A DNA stretch of 64,000 nucleotides from Hyphomicrobiales bacterium (lineage in GTDB: Bacteria; Pseudomonadota; Alphaproteobacteria; Rhizobiales; JAJFHC01). How positions within the stretch are numbered: position 1 is the stretch's first letter; each line of letters begins with the position of its first letter. The stretch lies in contig JAJFHC010000020.1 of assembly GCA_021775835.1 (NCBI GenBank), positions 1-64,000 of the forward strand, given 5' to 3'. Below are positions 52,643 to 62,914 of the stretch, piece by piece. Below the pieces are notes generated by a model. That model saw only the letters and a program-made list of their open reading frames with translations. It was not told where the DNA came from and searched no databases. Both the position numbers and the translations under genes were made by a program.

Positions 52643-53515
52643 CTAATCCAGCACACGCCCGGCCACGGCGTCCAGCTTCTTCAGCAATTCGGGGTCACGT
52701 GCGTCCGGCGCGGTAATGATGGATACATCAAGGACTTTGTCGCTGCCCATTGGGCACGGTTCGTGTTCATGGGGAAAGTCCGCCGCCAGCCGGGCCACAA
52801 TCCGGGCCGCGTTCGAGGCATTGGCTTGAAGCGTTCGGATGATCTCCGCCACATCCACATCGCCATGGTCGGGATGCCAGCAGTCGAAATCCGTAACCAT
52901 GGCCACGGTCGCATAACAAAGCTCCGCCTCCCGGGCGAGTTTCGCTTCCGGCATGTTGGTCATGCCGATCACATCGCAACCCCATGACCGGTACATCTGG
53001 GATTCCGCGTATGTTGAAAACTGCGGCCCTTCCATCACCAGATAAGTGCCGCCACGTTGGCACGTTACCCCCTCCGCACTCGCGGCCGCCTCCAGTCGGT
53101 CAACCAGACCGGGACTCACAGGACGCGCCATGGGCACGTGTGCGACACAGCCCTTGCCGAAGAAGCTCTTTTCGCGGGCAAATGTCCGGTCGATAAACTG
53201 ATCCGCAAGAAGAAACGTGCCAGGCGGCAGATCCTCGCGAAACGACCCGCAGGCCGATACCGAAACCAGGTCGGTCACGCCGCAGCGTTTCAATGCATCG
53301 ATATTTGCGCGGTAATCAATATCGGTCGGCGACAGAACATGACCGCGACCGTGCCGCGGCATGAACCGGACCGGCAGGCCATTGATGTCACCGTGAAGGA
53401 TCTGGTCTGAAGGCGTGCCCCAAGGCGATACCACCGTTTTCCAATGGGTGTTTTCAAGTCCCGGCAGATCGTACAACCCACTGCCGCCCATAACCCCCAG
53501 CACCGCCTTTGTCAC
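52643..53515 (-). CDS. mtnP: S-methyl-5'-thioadenosine phosphorylase
   Basis: MtnP splits methylthioadenosine with phosphate into adenine and methylthioribose 1-phosphate. The 290-aa protein starts [17 protein letters not shown], and contains [22 protein letters not shown] and the substrate loop [11 protein letters not shown], with [17 protein letters not shown] chose GTG at 53515 since AAAGGAG lies 8 bases upstream. It leads the apt/mtnA operon and lies just downstream of the petABC terminator. Confidence 0.95.
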   Translation of the reverse strand: MTKAVLGVMGGSGLYDLPGLENTHWKTVVSPWGTPSDQILHGDINGLPVRFMPRHGRGHVLSPTDIDYRANIDALKRCGVTDLVSVSACGSFREDLPPGTFLLADQFIDRTFAREKSFFGKGCVAHVPMARPVSPGLVDRLEAAASAEGVTCQRGGTYLVMEGPQFSTYAESQMYRSWGCDVIGMTNMPEAKLAREAELCYATVAMVTDFDCWHPDHGDVDVAEIIRTLQANASNAARIVARLAADFPHEHEPCPMGSDKVLDVSIITAPDARDPELLKKLDAVAGRVLD

Positions 53516-53557
53516 GATCTTTCTCCTTTCCACAATTGCCACACTGCCTGCCAAACG

Positions 53558-53591
53558 ACAAAGGGCCCCTTATGGCGAAGGGGCCCTTTGT
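53558..53591 (-). terminator. Intrinsic terminator of the petABC operon
   Basis: ACAAAGGGCCCCTT (53558-53571) pairs perfectly over 14 bases with AAGGGGCCCTTTGT (53578-53591) around a 6-base loop. It lies 20 bases after the petC stop codon on the minus strand and 42 bases before mtnP. Confidence 0.88.
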
Positions 53592-53611
53592 TCAAAACCT
53601 TAGAGTCCTGA

Positions 53612-54445
53612 TCAGTGATCGATGCGCGACCACAATTTCTTTGTCGTGAAATAGAGCAGTCCGGCCAGGATGAACAGATAAATCATGACCTGGAATCCTA
53701 TACGCTTGCGTTCTTCGAGTTTGGGCTCCGCGGCCCACATCAGGAATTGCGCAACGTCCCTGGACATCTGCGGCACGCTGGCGGCAGTTCCGTCGCTATA
53801 TTCCACTGCATCTTCACTCAGTGGCGAGGCCATGGCGATCTGATGGCCTGGAAACGCCGCGTTGTAACTCATGCCTTCCGCCAGTTCCATTCCGGCAGGC
53901 TCGTCCTTGTAACCGGTCATGAGCGCATAAAGGTAGTCGGGACCATTTGCCCGAGCCTTGGCCATAACCGAAAGATCCGGCGGCAGAGCGCCGCCATTTG
54001 CGCTTCGGGCTGCATTGTCATTGGGGAACGGAGAAACAAACCGGTCACTGAGCCTGCCCGGGCGATCAAACATGTCGCCATCTTCGTTCGGTCCATCCTG
54101 AACCTCTGCTTCAGCGGCAATGGCCTTCACCTGAGCCTCCGGAAACTCCGGCCCGCCGGGCTCCCCCAAATTGCGATAGGACAGATACTTCATTGAGTGG
54201 CAAGCCGCGCACACTTCCTTGTAGACCTGAAATCCGCGCTGGACCGACGCCCGGTCGAATGTCCCAAAGACACCGTTGAACGACCAGTCCTGGGCTTCTA
54301 TCGCGGGCGCATCCCCTGCAGCCTTGGCATCGCCGACGACCATCGGACCCGACACAAGCATGACAGCCGCCACAAAAGCCGGACGAAAGACCGCCGACAT
54401 GGGGTTCCCGGTCAGCACGCGCATTGTATTTTCTTTCCTGCTCAT
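53612..54445 (-). CDS. petC: Ubiquinol-cytochrome c reductase cytochrome c1
   Basis: Cytochrome c1 of the bc1 complex passes electrons from the Rieske protein to cytochrome c. The 277-aa protein has a signal peptide ending AKA (near residue 42), the heme-binding CAACH with KYLSYRNLG after it, the axial Met in IAMASPLSE, and a C-terminal membrane anchor (IGFQVMIYLFILAGLLYF). I chose the ATG at 54445 after GGGGAG; the frame is open further upstream. It is last in petABC and is followed by a strong terminator. Confidence 0.96.
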   Translation of the reverse strand: MSRKENTMRVLTGNPMSAVFRPAFVAAVMLVSGPMVVGDAKAAGDAPAIEAQDWSFNGVFGTFDRASVQRGFQVYKEVCAACHSMKYLSYRNLGEPGGPEFPEAQVKAIAAEAEVQDGPNEDGDMFDRPGRLSDRFVSPFPNDNAARSANGGALPPDLSVMAKARANGPDYLYALMTGYKDEPAGMELAEGMSYNAAFPGHQIAMASPLSEDAVEYSDGTAASVPQMSRDVAQFLMWAAEPKLEERKRIGFQVMIYLFILAGLLYFTTKKLWSRIDH

Positions 54446-54464
54446 GTCAGTCAGCTCCCCGCCT

Positions 54465-55769
54465 TCAAGTCCGACTGTCCGGAGACGCGGTCGCACCGCT
54501 TGTGGCGGCACCACCAGAGCCACCACCGGAATCCCCGCTCTTCTTCTTGGATTTGGCCAACACCGCTTCACTGATGCTTGCCGGCAATTGCCTCGGTCGC
54601 TCGATCAGACCCAGAATTGGCAAAATGACCAGGAAGTGAAGGAAGTAGTAGGCCGTCAGCAAGCGCGCAGCAATGACGTAGCCACCTTCCGGCGGCTTCG
54701 CGCCGAGATAGCCTAGCCCAATGCACACAAGTACGAAAATCCAGAAGAACTGCTTGTAGAGTGGACGAAACACTGCAGAGCGAACCTTGGACGTATCCAG
54801 CCACGGCAGGATGAACAACACCCCGATCGCCGCGAACATGCAGAGCACGCCGCCAAGCTTTGATGGGATCGCCCTCAGGATGGCGTAGAACGGCAGGAAG
54901 TACCACTCCGGCACGATATGCGCCGGCGTCACCAACGGGTTCGCCAGTATATAGTTGTCCGTGTGCCCCATTGCGTTGGGCAGATAGAAGACAAATGCCG
55001 CGAAGACGATAAAGAAGCAAACGGCGGCAAAGCCATCCTTCACGGTGTAATACGGGTGGAATGGAACCGTATCCTGGCTCGACTTGACGCTGATGCCAGC
55101 CGGGTTGCCGTTGCCGGGCACATGCAGAGCCCAGATGTGCAGCCCGACAAGGCCTGTGATGACGAAGGGCAGCAGATAATGCAGGCTGAAGAACCGGTTC
55201 AGTGTCGGATTGTCGACCGAGAAACCGCCCCACAACCAGGTCACCACATAGTCACCGACCATCGGGATGGCACCAAACAGGCTGGTGATCACCTTGGCAC
55301 CCCAGAAACTCATCTGACCCCACGGCAGCACATACCCCATAAAGGCTGTGGCCATCATGGCAAGATAGATCAGGACCCCGATAATCCAGAGCACTTCACG
55401 CGGCGCCTTGTATGACCCGTAATACAGTCCGCGGAACATGTGGATATAGACCGCAATGAAGAACATCGATGCGCCGTTGGCATGCAGATATCGCAGCAGC
55501 CAGCCGTAATTCACGTCGCGCATGATATGCTCGACGCTTGAAAACGCCATTTCCGTGTGCGGCGTATAATGCATCGCAAGGACGATACCGGTGATCAGCT
55601 GGGCCACCAGGCAAAACGACAGAATGCCACCGAACGTCCAGAAGTAGTTCAGATTCTTCGGCGTTGGAAACACAATGAAAGAAGAATGTACAAGCCCGAT
55701 AATCGGAAGTCTGCTCTCGAACCAGCGGCCAAAGGCGCTGGTCGGCTGATAGGTCGAATGTCCGCTCAT
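54465..55769 (-). CDS. petB: Cytochrome b of the bc1 complex
   Basis: Cytochrome b is the membrane core of complex III, with the two b hemes and the quinone sites. The 434-aa protein has about eight helices, the heme His ligands ([12 protein letters not shown] and [17 protein letters not shown]), the [13 protein letters not shown]o motif, and a C-terminal low-complexity Gly/Ser/Ala tail after about residue 405. It lies 14 bases after petA and 19 bases before petC. Confidence 0.97.
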   Translation of the reverse strand: MSGHSTYQPTSAFGRWFESRLPIIGLVHSSFIVFPTPKNLNYFWTFGGILSFCLVAQLITGIVLAMHYTPHTEMAFSSVEHIMRDVNYGWLLRYLHANGASMFFIAVYIHMFRGLYYGSYKAPREVLWIIGVLIYLAMMATAFMGYVLPWGQMSFWGAKVITSLFGAIPMVGDYVVTWLWGGFSVDNPTLNRFFSLHYLLPFVITGLVGLHIWALHVPGNGNPAGISVKSSQDTVPFHPYYTVKDGFAAVCFFIVFAAFVFYLPNAMGHTDNYILANPLVTPAHIVPEWYFLPFYAILRAIPSKLGGVLCMFAAIGVLFILPWLDTSKVRSAVFRPLYKQFFWIFVLVCIGLGYLGAKPPEGGYVIAARLLTAYYFLHFLVILPILGLIERPRQLPASISEAVLAKSKKKSGDSGGGSGGAATSGATASPDSRT

Positions 55770-55783
55770 GTCTGCAAGCCCCC

Positions 55784-56338
55784 TCAGCCGATTTTGATGT
55801 TTGTTTCGGACAGAAATTCATAGGCCGGCACAGGAAGGTTTTCCGGCGCCGGTCCCTTGCGGATGCGTCCCGCGGTATCGTAGTGCGATCCGTGACAAGG
55901 GCAGAACCAGCCACCGAAGTCGCCAGCTTGTCCCAGCGGCACGCACCCCAAATGCGTACAAACGCCGACCATCACGAGAAACTTCTCGTTCGTGGCGCGG
56001 TTCTTGTCGTCCGCCTTCGCGTCGTCGCCGATATTGTTGTTGCGGGCGTTTTGATCAGGCAGTTCATCGAGCGGCACAGCCCGGGCCTCTTCGATTTCCT
56101 TGCCAGTGCGGTGCCGTATGAAAACCGGGTTTCCGCGCCATTTGACCGTGATGCTCTGGCCTTCTTCGAGCGCGCTCAAATCGACTTCGATCGAGGCCAG
56201 CGCCTTGACCGAAGCGTCCGGGTTCATCTGATCGATGAACGGCCACACCAAGCCTGCCGCACCAACAGCCGCGACGGTGCCTGTGGCTATGTAAAGAAAG
56301 TCCCGGCGTGTCGGTTCAGCCGTATCCGTATGTGCCAC
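55784..56338 (-). CDS. petA: Rieske iron-sulfur subunit of the bc1 complex
   Basis: The Rieske protein takes electrons from ubiquinol. The 184-aa protein has a Tat-like N-terminus ([20 protein letters not shown]) that serves as a membrane anchor and the two cluster-binding boxes CTHLGC and CPCHGS. It is the first gene of petA-petB-petC. Confidence 0.97.
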   Translation of the reverse strand: MAHTDTAEPTRRDFLYIATGTVAAVGAAGLVWPFIDQMNPDASVKALASIEVDLSALEEGQSITVKWRGNPVFIRHRTGKEIEEARAVPLDELPDQNARNNNIGDDAKADDKNRATNEKFLVMVGVCTHLGCVPLGQAGDFGGWFCPCHGSHYDTAGRIRKGPAPENLPVPAYEFLSETNIKIG

Positions 56339-56638
56339 CGCTAATCCCCTTGATACCGATAAGAGAAAAGTCCCCAGAAAGACTCAAAAATTGCATCCTG
56401 CTCAAGCAGCCTCCGCGCCGGTTTCACCCCCGAAACGGAACGAATTAGAGACCTGCATCTTGCATTCAATCAATATGAAACTGAAACAACCGGCAAGCTC
56501 AAAAAAACCGCCTGGCAAGGCAGGATTCTGGAGCATCTTTTGGCACTCTTGCCCTAGAATGTCCAGTATCGATCCAACGTTTGGCAAAATGTCGCATAAA
56601 TTTCAAACCCCGCTTTCCAAGCCACATTAAGGTCTTCC
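56339..56638. other. 300-base divergent promoter region between petA and trmL
   Basis: No coding region is supported here. It must contain the start signals for the petABC operon on one strand and trmL on the other; I could not identify a convincing promoter pair by eye. Confidence 0.5.
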
Positions 56639-57100
56639 ATGCGCATCGCCCTATATCAACCCGATATCCCTCAGAATACCGGAACCATTCTTCGCATGGC
56701 CGCCTGTTTCGCGCTGTCAACGGACATTGTAGAACCTGCCGGATTTAACCTGTCCGACCGTGCCCTGAAGCGCGCTGGCATGGACTACCTCGACCTCGCC
56801 CAGGTCACCCGCCATCTGTCTTATGATCACTTCCTGGAAACCACCGCGTCCTCGCGGGTCCTGCTCTTCACCACCCGGGCGGAAACACCGTTTCATCAGT
56901 TTCAATTCCAGGCCGGCGACACACTCCTGTTTGGCCGTGAAAGCGCCGGGGTTCCCGATCATGTCCACGACACCGTCCATGCCAGACTGGTTATCCCGAT
57001 TGTCCCGGCCGCACGGTCACTCAACCTTGCCGTTTCTGTCGCCATGGTGCTTTCGGAGGCTTTGCGTCAAATTGGCGGATTTCCTGAAACCGGAGACTGA
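56639..57100 (+). CDS. trmL: tRNA (cytidine(34)-2'-O)-methyltransferase
   Basis: TrmL methylates the 2'-OH of the wobble base in tRNA-Leu. The 153-aa SPOUT protein contains [40 protein letters not shown] and [16 protein letters not shown], the trefoil-knot motifs. AAGG lies 6 bases before the ATG. It is 14 bases before hemF. Confidence 0.97.
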   Translation: MRIALYQPDIPQNTGTILRMAACFALSTDIVEPAGFNLSDRALKRAGMDYLDLAQVTRHLSYDHFLETTASSRVLLFTTRAETPFHQFQFQAGDTLLFGRESAGVPDHVHDTVHARLVIPIVPAARSLNLAVSVAMVLSEALRQIGGFPETGD

Positions 57101-57114
57101 GCCAAGATAAGGCC

Positions 57115-58017
57115 ATGACACAGAACACCATTCCCGCCCGAGACAGCCTCGACCAAGAAAAGCAATCCGCCCGATCCTGGTTCGAGAGCCTGCGCGACCA
57201 GATATGTGCCGCGTTCGAAGAAATCGAAGCCACTTTTGACGGACCGCTTTGTGAGCGCGATGCCGGGCAGTTTGTGCGCACCCCCTGGGAGCGAACCCAG
57301 GATGACGACACCAAGGGCGGAGGTGGTGTCATGTCCATGATGCATGGTCGTGTGTTCGAGAAGGTCGGCGTACACACGTCGACGGTACACGGCGAGTTCT
57401 CCCCCGATTTTCGAAAGCAGATTCCCGGTGCCGAAGAGGACCCGCGCTTCTGGGCAAGCGGCATCTCCCTGATCGCCCACATGCACAACCCGCATGTGCC
57501 GGCAGTCCACATGAACACCCGTTTTGTCGTCACTTCCAAGTCATGGTTTGGCGGCGGTGCAGATCTGACGCCTGTGCTCGATGACCGGCGGACGCAAACC
57601 GATCCGGACACAGTGGCTTTTCACGGCGCCATGAAGGCGGCCTGCGATCCTCACAAGGTGGCTGACTATGAGCACTACAAGCAGTGGTGTGATGAATATT
57701 TCTTTCTGGCCCACCGCAAGGAGATGCGCGGCATAGGCGGTATTTTTTACGATCATCTCAACAGCGGTGACTGGGATGCCGATTTTGCCTTTACTCAGGA
57801 CGTTGGCCGGTGTTTCCTCGAAATCTATCCGGCCCTTGTCCGGCGCAACATGAACACACCCTGGTCAGACGCCCAGCGCGACGAACAACTCGTCCGGCGC
57901 GGCCGTTACGTTGAATTCAACCTGCTATATGACCGCGGCACCCTGTTCGGCCTGAAGACAGGTGGCAATGTCGATTCCATCCTGTCGTCCATGCCCCCGG
58001 AAGTGAAATGGCCCTGA
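57115..58017 (+). CDS. hemF: Oxygen-dependent coproporphyrinogen III oxidase
   Basis: HemF converts coproporphyrinogen III to protoporphyrinogen IX. The 300-aa protein has [17 protein letters not shown], the region [14 protein letters not shown] and [26 protein letters not shown] (read in parts), which are typical. It lies 14 bases after trmL. Next to petABC, a heme-rich complex, it fits the neighbourhood. Confidence 0.97.
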   Translation: MTQNTIPARDSLDQEKQSARSWFESLRDQICAAFEEIEATFDGPLCERDAGQFVRTPWERTQDDDTKGGGGVMSMMHGRVFEKVGVHTSTVHGEFSPDFRKQIPGAEEDPRFWASGISLIAHMHNPHVPAVHMNTRFVVTSKSWFGGGADLTPVLDDRRTQTDPDTVAFHGAMKAACDPHKVADYEHYKQWCDEYFFLAHRKEMRGIGGIFYDHLNSGDWDADFAFTQDVGRCFLEIYPALVRRNMNTPWSDAQRDEQLVRRGRYVEFNLLYDRGTLFGLKTGGNVDSILSSMPPEVKWP

Positions 58018-58271
58018 CATCGACGGCCTGATCCCCTTGAACCAGCCAGGTCTGTCGGGTGTTTCACATTAAGGCGCCGCATAATTGCCGTGATATTGCC
58101 CCATGATTTGGTGTTCAGGACCATGACTTCCTGTCGCCGTATGTTTCTGCATGCGGTGAATGCGCTGGAGAGCGTCTGCTGCCTGACAACGCCGGTCAAG
58201 TGATCAGCAAATGTAACAACGGGGAGGACGGGTTTCAGCCTTTCGCCCCCGAGAAATAGGAGTATGAGGCC

Positions 58272-59330
58272 TTGAAACAGCAAAAACTTCTCACGACCGC
58301 CTTGGCAATGGTGATTGCCGGAGGTTTGTCCAGCACGGCATTGGCTGTCAATGACGACCCGCTGACGCAGAAATGGGCACCGGGTGAATGGGGCGCCGAT
58401 GACAAGGCCGGGGCTGTCAACCGGACGACACCGGAAATGGTCTTGAAAGCAGCAAAACTTGTCAAACGTGGCAAGGTTGCCACCCTGGGAAAGGTCTACC
58501 AGCAGGACGCACCGGCTTTCGGTTCCCGTGGCTGGAGGATGACCATTCCCGGCCTGCCGACCGGCGGTCCCTTCGGCAAGAAGGAACTGGTCTACAATGA
58601 CGAATACCTGTCCACGGAAATCGGCCAGATCGGCACCCAGTTCGATGGTCCCGGACACATCGGCGTCATCACGTCGAAGGGTATGTATTTCTATAATGGC
58701 CGTTTCCTGGAAGATGAAGACGTGACCTCCTACGGTGTCGGTCCCCTAGGTGTTGAACATGTCGCCCAGAAGGGATTTGTCTGTCGCGGCGTGCTTCTCG
58801 ATGCGGCCGCCTTGCGCGGTGGCTCGTTGCCGATACCCAAGGCAAATGATCCCGCCGATCCCGGCATTGTCACCGACAAGGACATAGAGGAGATGGTCAA
58901 ACGACAGGGCATCGACCCGATCGGTGAAGGCGACTGTGTTTTCCTCCACACTGGTCATGGCGACGTCTGGCACCCGAAGGATTGGGACAAATTCGATGCC
59001 GCCGAAAAACAGAAGCGTATTGCCAAATTCAATTCCGGCGAGCCCGGCTTTGGCATCTCGGCCTGTGAATACATGGCCTCGCGCAAGATCATCCTCTGGG
59101 GATCGGACGTCTGGGCCTCTGAAGCGGTCGGCAAGGGATTTGGCGGCGAGAACGAACAACCGTTTGAATGCCACATCAACATGATGACCCGCAGCGGCAT
59201 CTGGAACCTGGAAAACATGGACCTGTCGCAACTGGTCGCCGACAAGGCCTATGAGTTCCTCTTTGCCTGGTCTCCCCTGAAGATCAAGGGCGGGACCGGT
59301 TCACCGGGCAATCCAATCGCCATGTATTGA
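58272..59330 (+). CDS. Secreted cyclase-family (KynB-like) hydrolase
   Basis: A 352-aa protein with a signal peptide (cleavage near TALA, residue 25) and the cyclase fold used by kynurenine formamidase: GTQFDGPGHIG carries the metal-binding Asp/His, and LHTGHGDVW and ACEYMASRKIILWGSD follow. The start appears to be TTG at 58272 with GGAG upstream. The presence of a signal peptide suggests a periplasmic lactonase/amidase rather than KynB itself. A strong terminator follows. Confidence 0.85.
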   Translation: MKQQKLLTTALAMVIAGGLSSTALAVNDDPLTQKWAPGEWGADDKAGAVNRTTPEMVLKAAKLVKRGKVATLGKVYQQDAPAFGSRGWRMTIPGLPTGGPFGKKELVYNDEYLSTEIGQIGTQFDGPGHIGVITSKGMYFYNGRFLEDEDVTSYGVGPLGVEHVAQKGFVCRGVLLDAAALRGGSLPIPKANDPADPGIVTDKDIEEMVKRQGIDPIGEGDCVFLHTGHGDVWHPKDWDKFDAAEKQKRIAKFNSGEPGFGISACEYMASRKIILWGSDVWASEAVGKGFGGENEQPFECHINMMTRSGIWNLENMDLSQLVADKAYEFLFAWSPLKIKGGTGSPGNPIAMY

Positions 59331-59384
59331 GCGGAGCAACCAAGATCCACCGGCCCGGTTCGGCCGGATAACGATGAAAACGAA

Positions 59385-59415
59385 GGGGCGCAGGAGACTA
59401 TTGCGCCCCTTTTGT
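59385..59415 (+). terminator. Intrinsic terminator after the cyclase-family gene
   Basis: GGGGCGCA (59385-59392) pairs perfectly with TGCGCCCC (59402-59409) around a 9-base loop, followed by TTTTGT. It is 55 bases past the cyclase stop. Confidence 0.85.
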
Positions 59416-59510
59416 ATTCCCGGGTGAAATTCGGTAGTTTGAGGGAGTTAGTGGCAATCAGGAAATAATAGAGACACAAGAAAGCAATAATGACACGAGG
59501 GAGAAAACAA

Positions 59511-60677
59511 ATGTCGATGATTCGTCTGTCAGCAATACATACCGGATTGTACGCGCCAAGTTCGGCTGGGCAGTATCACAACACTCTTTACTCAGATTCG
59601 AAGCTCCGGGGCAGACTGGGAGACTTTGCCCGCCCGGACAACGATGCTTTGTCAGCAGCAGGTCCCAGAATCTCCGACGAGCTTGATCATTACATGGCCG
59701 GGAGTATCGCGAAAAAGGCGGTTGGTCTTTCAGGAGCGGACCCGGTGGTTATGATGGTCAACGGATTCCTCTTCGATCCCCGCGTCTCGGCGTCCGATCC
59801 AGCGAACGAATCGGACAATCCCCATGTACGCCTTTTTCACTTTAAGGATTTCGGCGAAGTTGACGAGGTCCGTCATCACACGACCGGATGGCCGGGCCGG
59901 CTCGACATTCCCAACGGCTCCGACGGCGCCGGCGGTTTGGCCGTCGGGTTTGGATGGTATTCGAATCCCGGATTCGCAAAATCGCTGATCGCACACTTCA
60001 AAAACTTCTATGCCCGTGCCTACGATCTGGGCACCGAGATGGGCTGGCCGCTTCTGACCGGCCTCACCGCCCTGGCAAAACACCTTCCCGCCGGCAGACC
60101 GATCGACATCATGTGTCACAGCATGGGATCGACCGTAACCATTCGCGCAATCGCCCTGGCGGCCAAGTACAACCTGCCGGTGCTGTCGCGTATCGGCCGG
60201 ATCATTATCCTGGGCGGTTCAGAATATTCCGGCGAAGCTCAACTGATGTACAACCGTCTGATGACAGTGGCGCGCAACCGGGGATGGTCGGCCAAGACCG
60301 GACCGTACATCTACAACATCGTGAGCCGCGAGAACGATGTGCTGGACAAGCTCGCCGAAAACTTCGGACCCAAATCATTCTTTTCCAACACCCAGGTTGT
60401 CGGGCACAACGGCCTCAACGCCGCCAGGCACGCCGACCGCTGGATAGACCTGCGAATCGACGGAAGCGACATGCGAAAGTGGGCCAAATCCGTTCACGGG
60501 TTGAAAATTTCGGGCGACAATCCCGAATCCGTCTGGGATCACTGGTACTACTATACCCACAGAGGCAACATGGAGATGTACCGCCGCATCCTGAGAGATC
60601 GAAAGGCCTGGTCATTCAAGAACCTGCGCGCAGCGAAGGTTCCCGAAGGCGTGGCAACGGGATTCTTCGGCGATTGA
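59511..60677 (+). CDS. Orphan alpha/beta hydrolase-fold protein
   Basis: A 388-aa cytoplasmic protein with an alpha/beta hydrolase nucleophile elbow CHSMGS at about residue 204 (DIMCHSMGSTVTIRAIALA) and an N-terminal strand VVMMVNGFLFDP where an oxyanion site could lie. Otherwise I recognise no family. GGGAG precedes the ATG at 59511; an in-frame ATG at 59490 has no ribosome-binding site. It is alone between the cyclase terminator and the convergent CCA-transferase gene. Its function is unknown; a lipase or esterase is likely from the elbow. Confidence 0.7.
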   Translation: MSMIRLSAIHTGLYAPSSAGQYHNTLYSDSKLRGRLGDFARPDNDALSAAGPRISDELDHYMAGSIAKKAVGLSGADPVVMMVNGFLFDPRVSASDPANESDNPHVRLFHFKDFGEVDEVRHHTTGWPGRLDIPNGSDGAGGLAVGFGWYSNPGFAKSLIAHFKNFYARAYDLGTEMGWPLLTGLTALAKHLPAGRPIDIMCHSMGSTVTIRAIALAAKYNLPVLSRIGRIIILGGSEYSGEAQLMYNRLMTVARNRGWSAKTGPYIYNIVSRENDVLDKLAENFGPKSFFSNTQVVGHNGLNAARHADRWIDLRIDGSDMRKWAKSVHGLKISGDNPESVWDHWYYYTHRGNMEMYRRILRDRKAWSFKNLRAAKVPEGVATGFFGD

Positions 60678-60683
60678 GTTGCT

Positions 60684-61970
60684 CTAGGGAGTGTCGAGCT
60701 GGGCGAGCACCTCGGACTTGCCGGGGTTGCATCCGCGCTCAAGCCAGTACGCCTCGAGGCGGCGGAGGGCGTGGCCGAGCTCCGGGCCTTCCGGCACGCC
60801 ACGGTCGATCAGGTCTCGCCCAGCCACAGGAAACACCGGCACTTGAGCGTTGTCGATGCACGCACAGAGTTCCCTCCAACCGAGATCGTCCTCCGGTTCT
60901 GCGCTCGATGCCCAGGCAATCAGGCCGCCATCGAGAACCGCACGGCGACCATGCGTGTAAAGCGTAGCGGCAACGGCATCATCGGACATCGGCGGCTTCA
61001 GGACCTTGACGGTTTTGAGCGCCGAGACAAGCGCGTCGGCTTGCGAATTGGACAGCCTCAATCGCTTTTTGAAGAGTTCAGGATCCGCCGCCTCCGGCAG
61101 GAGCACGCCCAGGCGCCGAATAGGGTCGGCGTCAATGCACTTCCATTCTTCGATCGCTGCAAGCCGGCACAGATTATCAACCTTTGTCCCCGGTCCCAGA
61201 ATTTCGTCAAGGACTCCCTGTTCTTTCATGGCCCTCAGCACGACGCAGGCAAACGGGGCCACGAGCAGTCGTAGCAACTCCTTGTGGATTCGCTCCGCCG
61301 ACAGACCGGCAAGTCCGGCACGCTTGCGGCCGCAAGCCGCCAACCCTTCCGGATCCAGTACGCCATTCCCATGCGTGGCGGAAAACCTGAAAAACCTCAG
61401 AACTCGAAGAAAATCTTCCTCAATCCGGTCCTCAGGATTTCCCACGAAGCGGACTTGACCGGCTTTAAGATCATGTAGGCCGCCGACCGGATCATGAAGC
61501 GTTCCGTCGTGATCAACATAGATCGCGTTCATGGTGAAATCGCGTCGCGTCGCATCCGCCGACCAGTCCTTCGTAAACGCCACTCTGGCATGGCGTCCAA
61601 AGGTTTCGACGTCATGGCGCAGGGTCGTTATCTCAAAAGAAGCAACCTGATCGTCAACCCGCCGCACCGCTGTAATCGTGCCATGGGACAAACCGGTGTC
61701 GATGGTCTTGAAACCCGCCGCCGATGCAACAGCCCGGGCCTCTTCCGGCAACAGCGTTGTCGCCAAGTCGATGTCGTCTATTGGCCGGTCCAGCAGAGCA
61801 TTGCGGACAGCGCCGCCGACGATTCGCGTGCACGCGCCTTCGGCATTCAGAGCATCCAGAAGCTCGCGCAGGGTTGGCTCCTTGAACCAGTCCATTGCCT
61901 GAAAATCTGTGGCAAGAACACGGCCTGCCGGAAGGCCGTCCGGCATGTCCTCCTGATGTCGGTCGCACAT
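60684..61970 (-). CDS. CCA tRNA nucleotidyltransferase
   Basis: A 428-aa enzyme that adds or repairs the tRNA 3' CCA end (or poly(A) polymerase of the same family). It shows IVGGAVRNALL, the catalytic DIDLATT, the RRDFTMNAIYVD motif, DPVGG and the RNA-binding EDRIEEDFLRVLRFFRFSA region. I chose the ATG at 61970 after GGGGG, since longer starts overlap DUF6111. It ends the operon that begins with the DUF1285 gene. Confidence 0.95.
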   Translation of the reverse strand: MCDRHQEDMPDGLPAGRVLATDFQAMDWFKEPTLRELLDALNAEGACTRIVGGAVRNALLDRPIDDIDLATTLLPEEARAVASAAGFKTIDTGLSHGTITAVRRVDDQVASFEITTLRHDVETFGRHARVAFTKDWSADATRRDFTMNAIYVDHDGTLHDPVGGLHDLKAGQVRFVGNPEDRIEEDFLRVLRFFRFSATHGNGVLDPEGLAACGRKRAGLAGLSAERIHKELLRLLVAPFACVVLRAMKEQGVLDEILGPGTKVDNLCRLAAIEEWKCIDADPIRRLGVLLPEAADPELFKKRLRLSNSQADALVSALKTVKVLKPPMSDDAVAATLYTHGRRAVLDGGLIAWASSAEPEDDLGWRELCACIDNAQVPVFPVAGRDLIDRGVPEGPELGHALRRLEAYWLERGCNPGKSEVLAQLDTP

Positions 61971-61992
61971 GGGAATTGCCCCCAAAGGACGA

Positions 61993-62262
61993 TCAGTCCT
62001 TTTCGAATCGACCCGGCTGAATCGTACCGTCTTTATACTGCGCCGGCACATACGTGCCGGTCGGGTCACTGCTGCTGAAGTTGACCAGGGTCAATAGCCC
62101 GGCAATCATCAGCACAAGCCCGGCAATCACCAGTTTCGGCACAGGCAGAGCCGCCACCAGGTCGGGTCCCGGTTCGATCTTTTTGGAAAACACAAGATAG
62201 GCCGCAAAGCCGACAAACGGCAAAAGCAGCAAACCGATCTCAATTAGAACAACTCGTATCAT
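61993..62262 (-). CDS. DUF6111-family small membrane protein
   Basis: An 89-aa protein with two hydrophobic helices (residues 3-22 and 43-62) and a C-terminal VPAQYKDGTIQPGRF tail, which matches DUF6111 in alphaproteobacteria. It overlaps the Nudix gene by 4 bases (ATGA). It is always found in this operon context; its function is unknown. Confidence 0.85.
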   Translation of the reverse strand: MIRVVLIEIGLLLLPFVGFAAYLVFSKKIEPGPDLVAALPVPKLVIAGLVLMIAGLLTLVNFSSSDPTGTYVPAQYKDGTIQPGRFEKD

Positions 62263-62912
62263 CGCCGATAAACCCGGTCATAAAGATTGCGCAGCATTCC
62301 TGCGGTGGCACCCCAGATATAATACTTGTCATAGGGAATTGCATAGTAATAGCGCCGCACCCCACGCCACTCGCCGCTATGGGTCTTGTGGTTACGGGGA
62401 TCCATCAGGAATTCAAGCGGCACTTCGAAGACCTCATCGACCTCACCGGGTTCAGGACGCACGTCAAACCCCGGTTTTACAATCCCGACGACCGGCAAAA
62501 CCCGGTAGCCAGTACCGGTTTGATAGACGTCCAGGAAACCTGCCACGTCGACGAATGAAGACGCGATCCCGGTTTCCTCATGGGTTTCCCGCAAAGCCGC
62601 AGCCACGGCACTGGCATCGGTCTCGTCGATCTTGCCACCGGGAAAGGCAACCTGCCCGGGATGTGACGGCAGGTCCTTCGACCTCTGGGTCAGCAATACG
62701 GTGGTCTGATTATCGTAGGCGATGATCGGTACCAGCACAGCCGCTGCCCGAACCGGGTTAGGCTCGCTGCCGGGATTGAGGTCATGGTCGCCACGCGCAC
62801 TCGGCAGGGCAAACTCCGTGAGCGACGCATCCACGTCCTGATCGAGATGCGCCTGTGCCTTGGCAAGCAACTCATCGGCTGTGTAGGAAAACTCGCCACG
62901 CTGTGTATCCAT
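62259..62912 (-). CDS. CoA pyrophosphatase (Nudix)
   Basis: A 217-aa Nudix hydrolase of the NudL/CoAse group, which cleaves CoA and its derivatives. The Nudix box G-x5-E-x7-REUXEEXGU reads GGKIDETDASAVAAALRETHEETGI in part, preceded by SHPGQVAFPGG. It lies 2 bases after DUF1285 and overlaps DUF6111. Confidence 0.92.
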   Translation of the reverse strand: MDTQRGEFSYTADELLAKAQAHLDQDVDASLTEFALPSARGDHDLNPGSEPNPVRAAAVLVPIIAYDNQTTVLLTQRSKDLPSHPGQVAFPGGKIDETDASAVAAALRETHEETGIASSFVDVAGFLDVYQTGTGYRVLPVVGIVKPGFDVRPEPGEVDEVFEVPLEFLMDPRNHKTHSGEWRGVRRYYYAIPYDKYYIWGATAGMLRNLYDRVYRR

Positions 62913-62914
62913 GA

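Noticed and set aside
59888..60967. Arg/Pro/Gln-rich open frame overlapping the orphan hydrolase
   Set aside because: Composition is typical of an out-of-frame reading in GC-rich DNA and the hydrolase frame has a good ribosome-binding site and motif.
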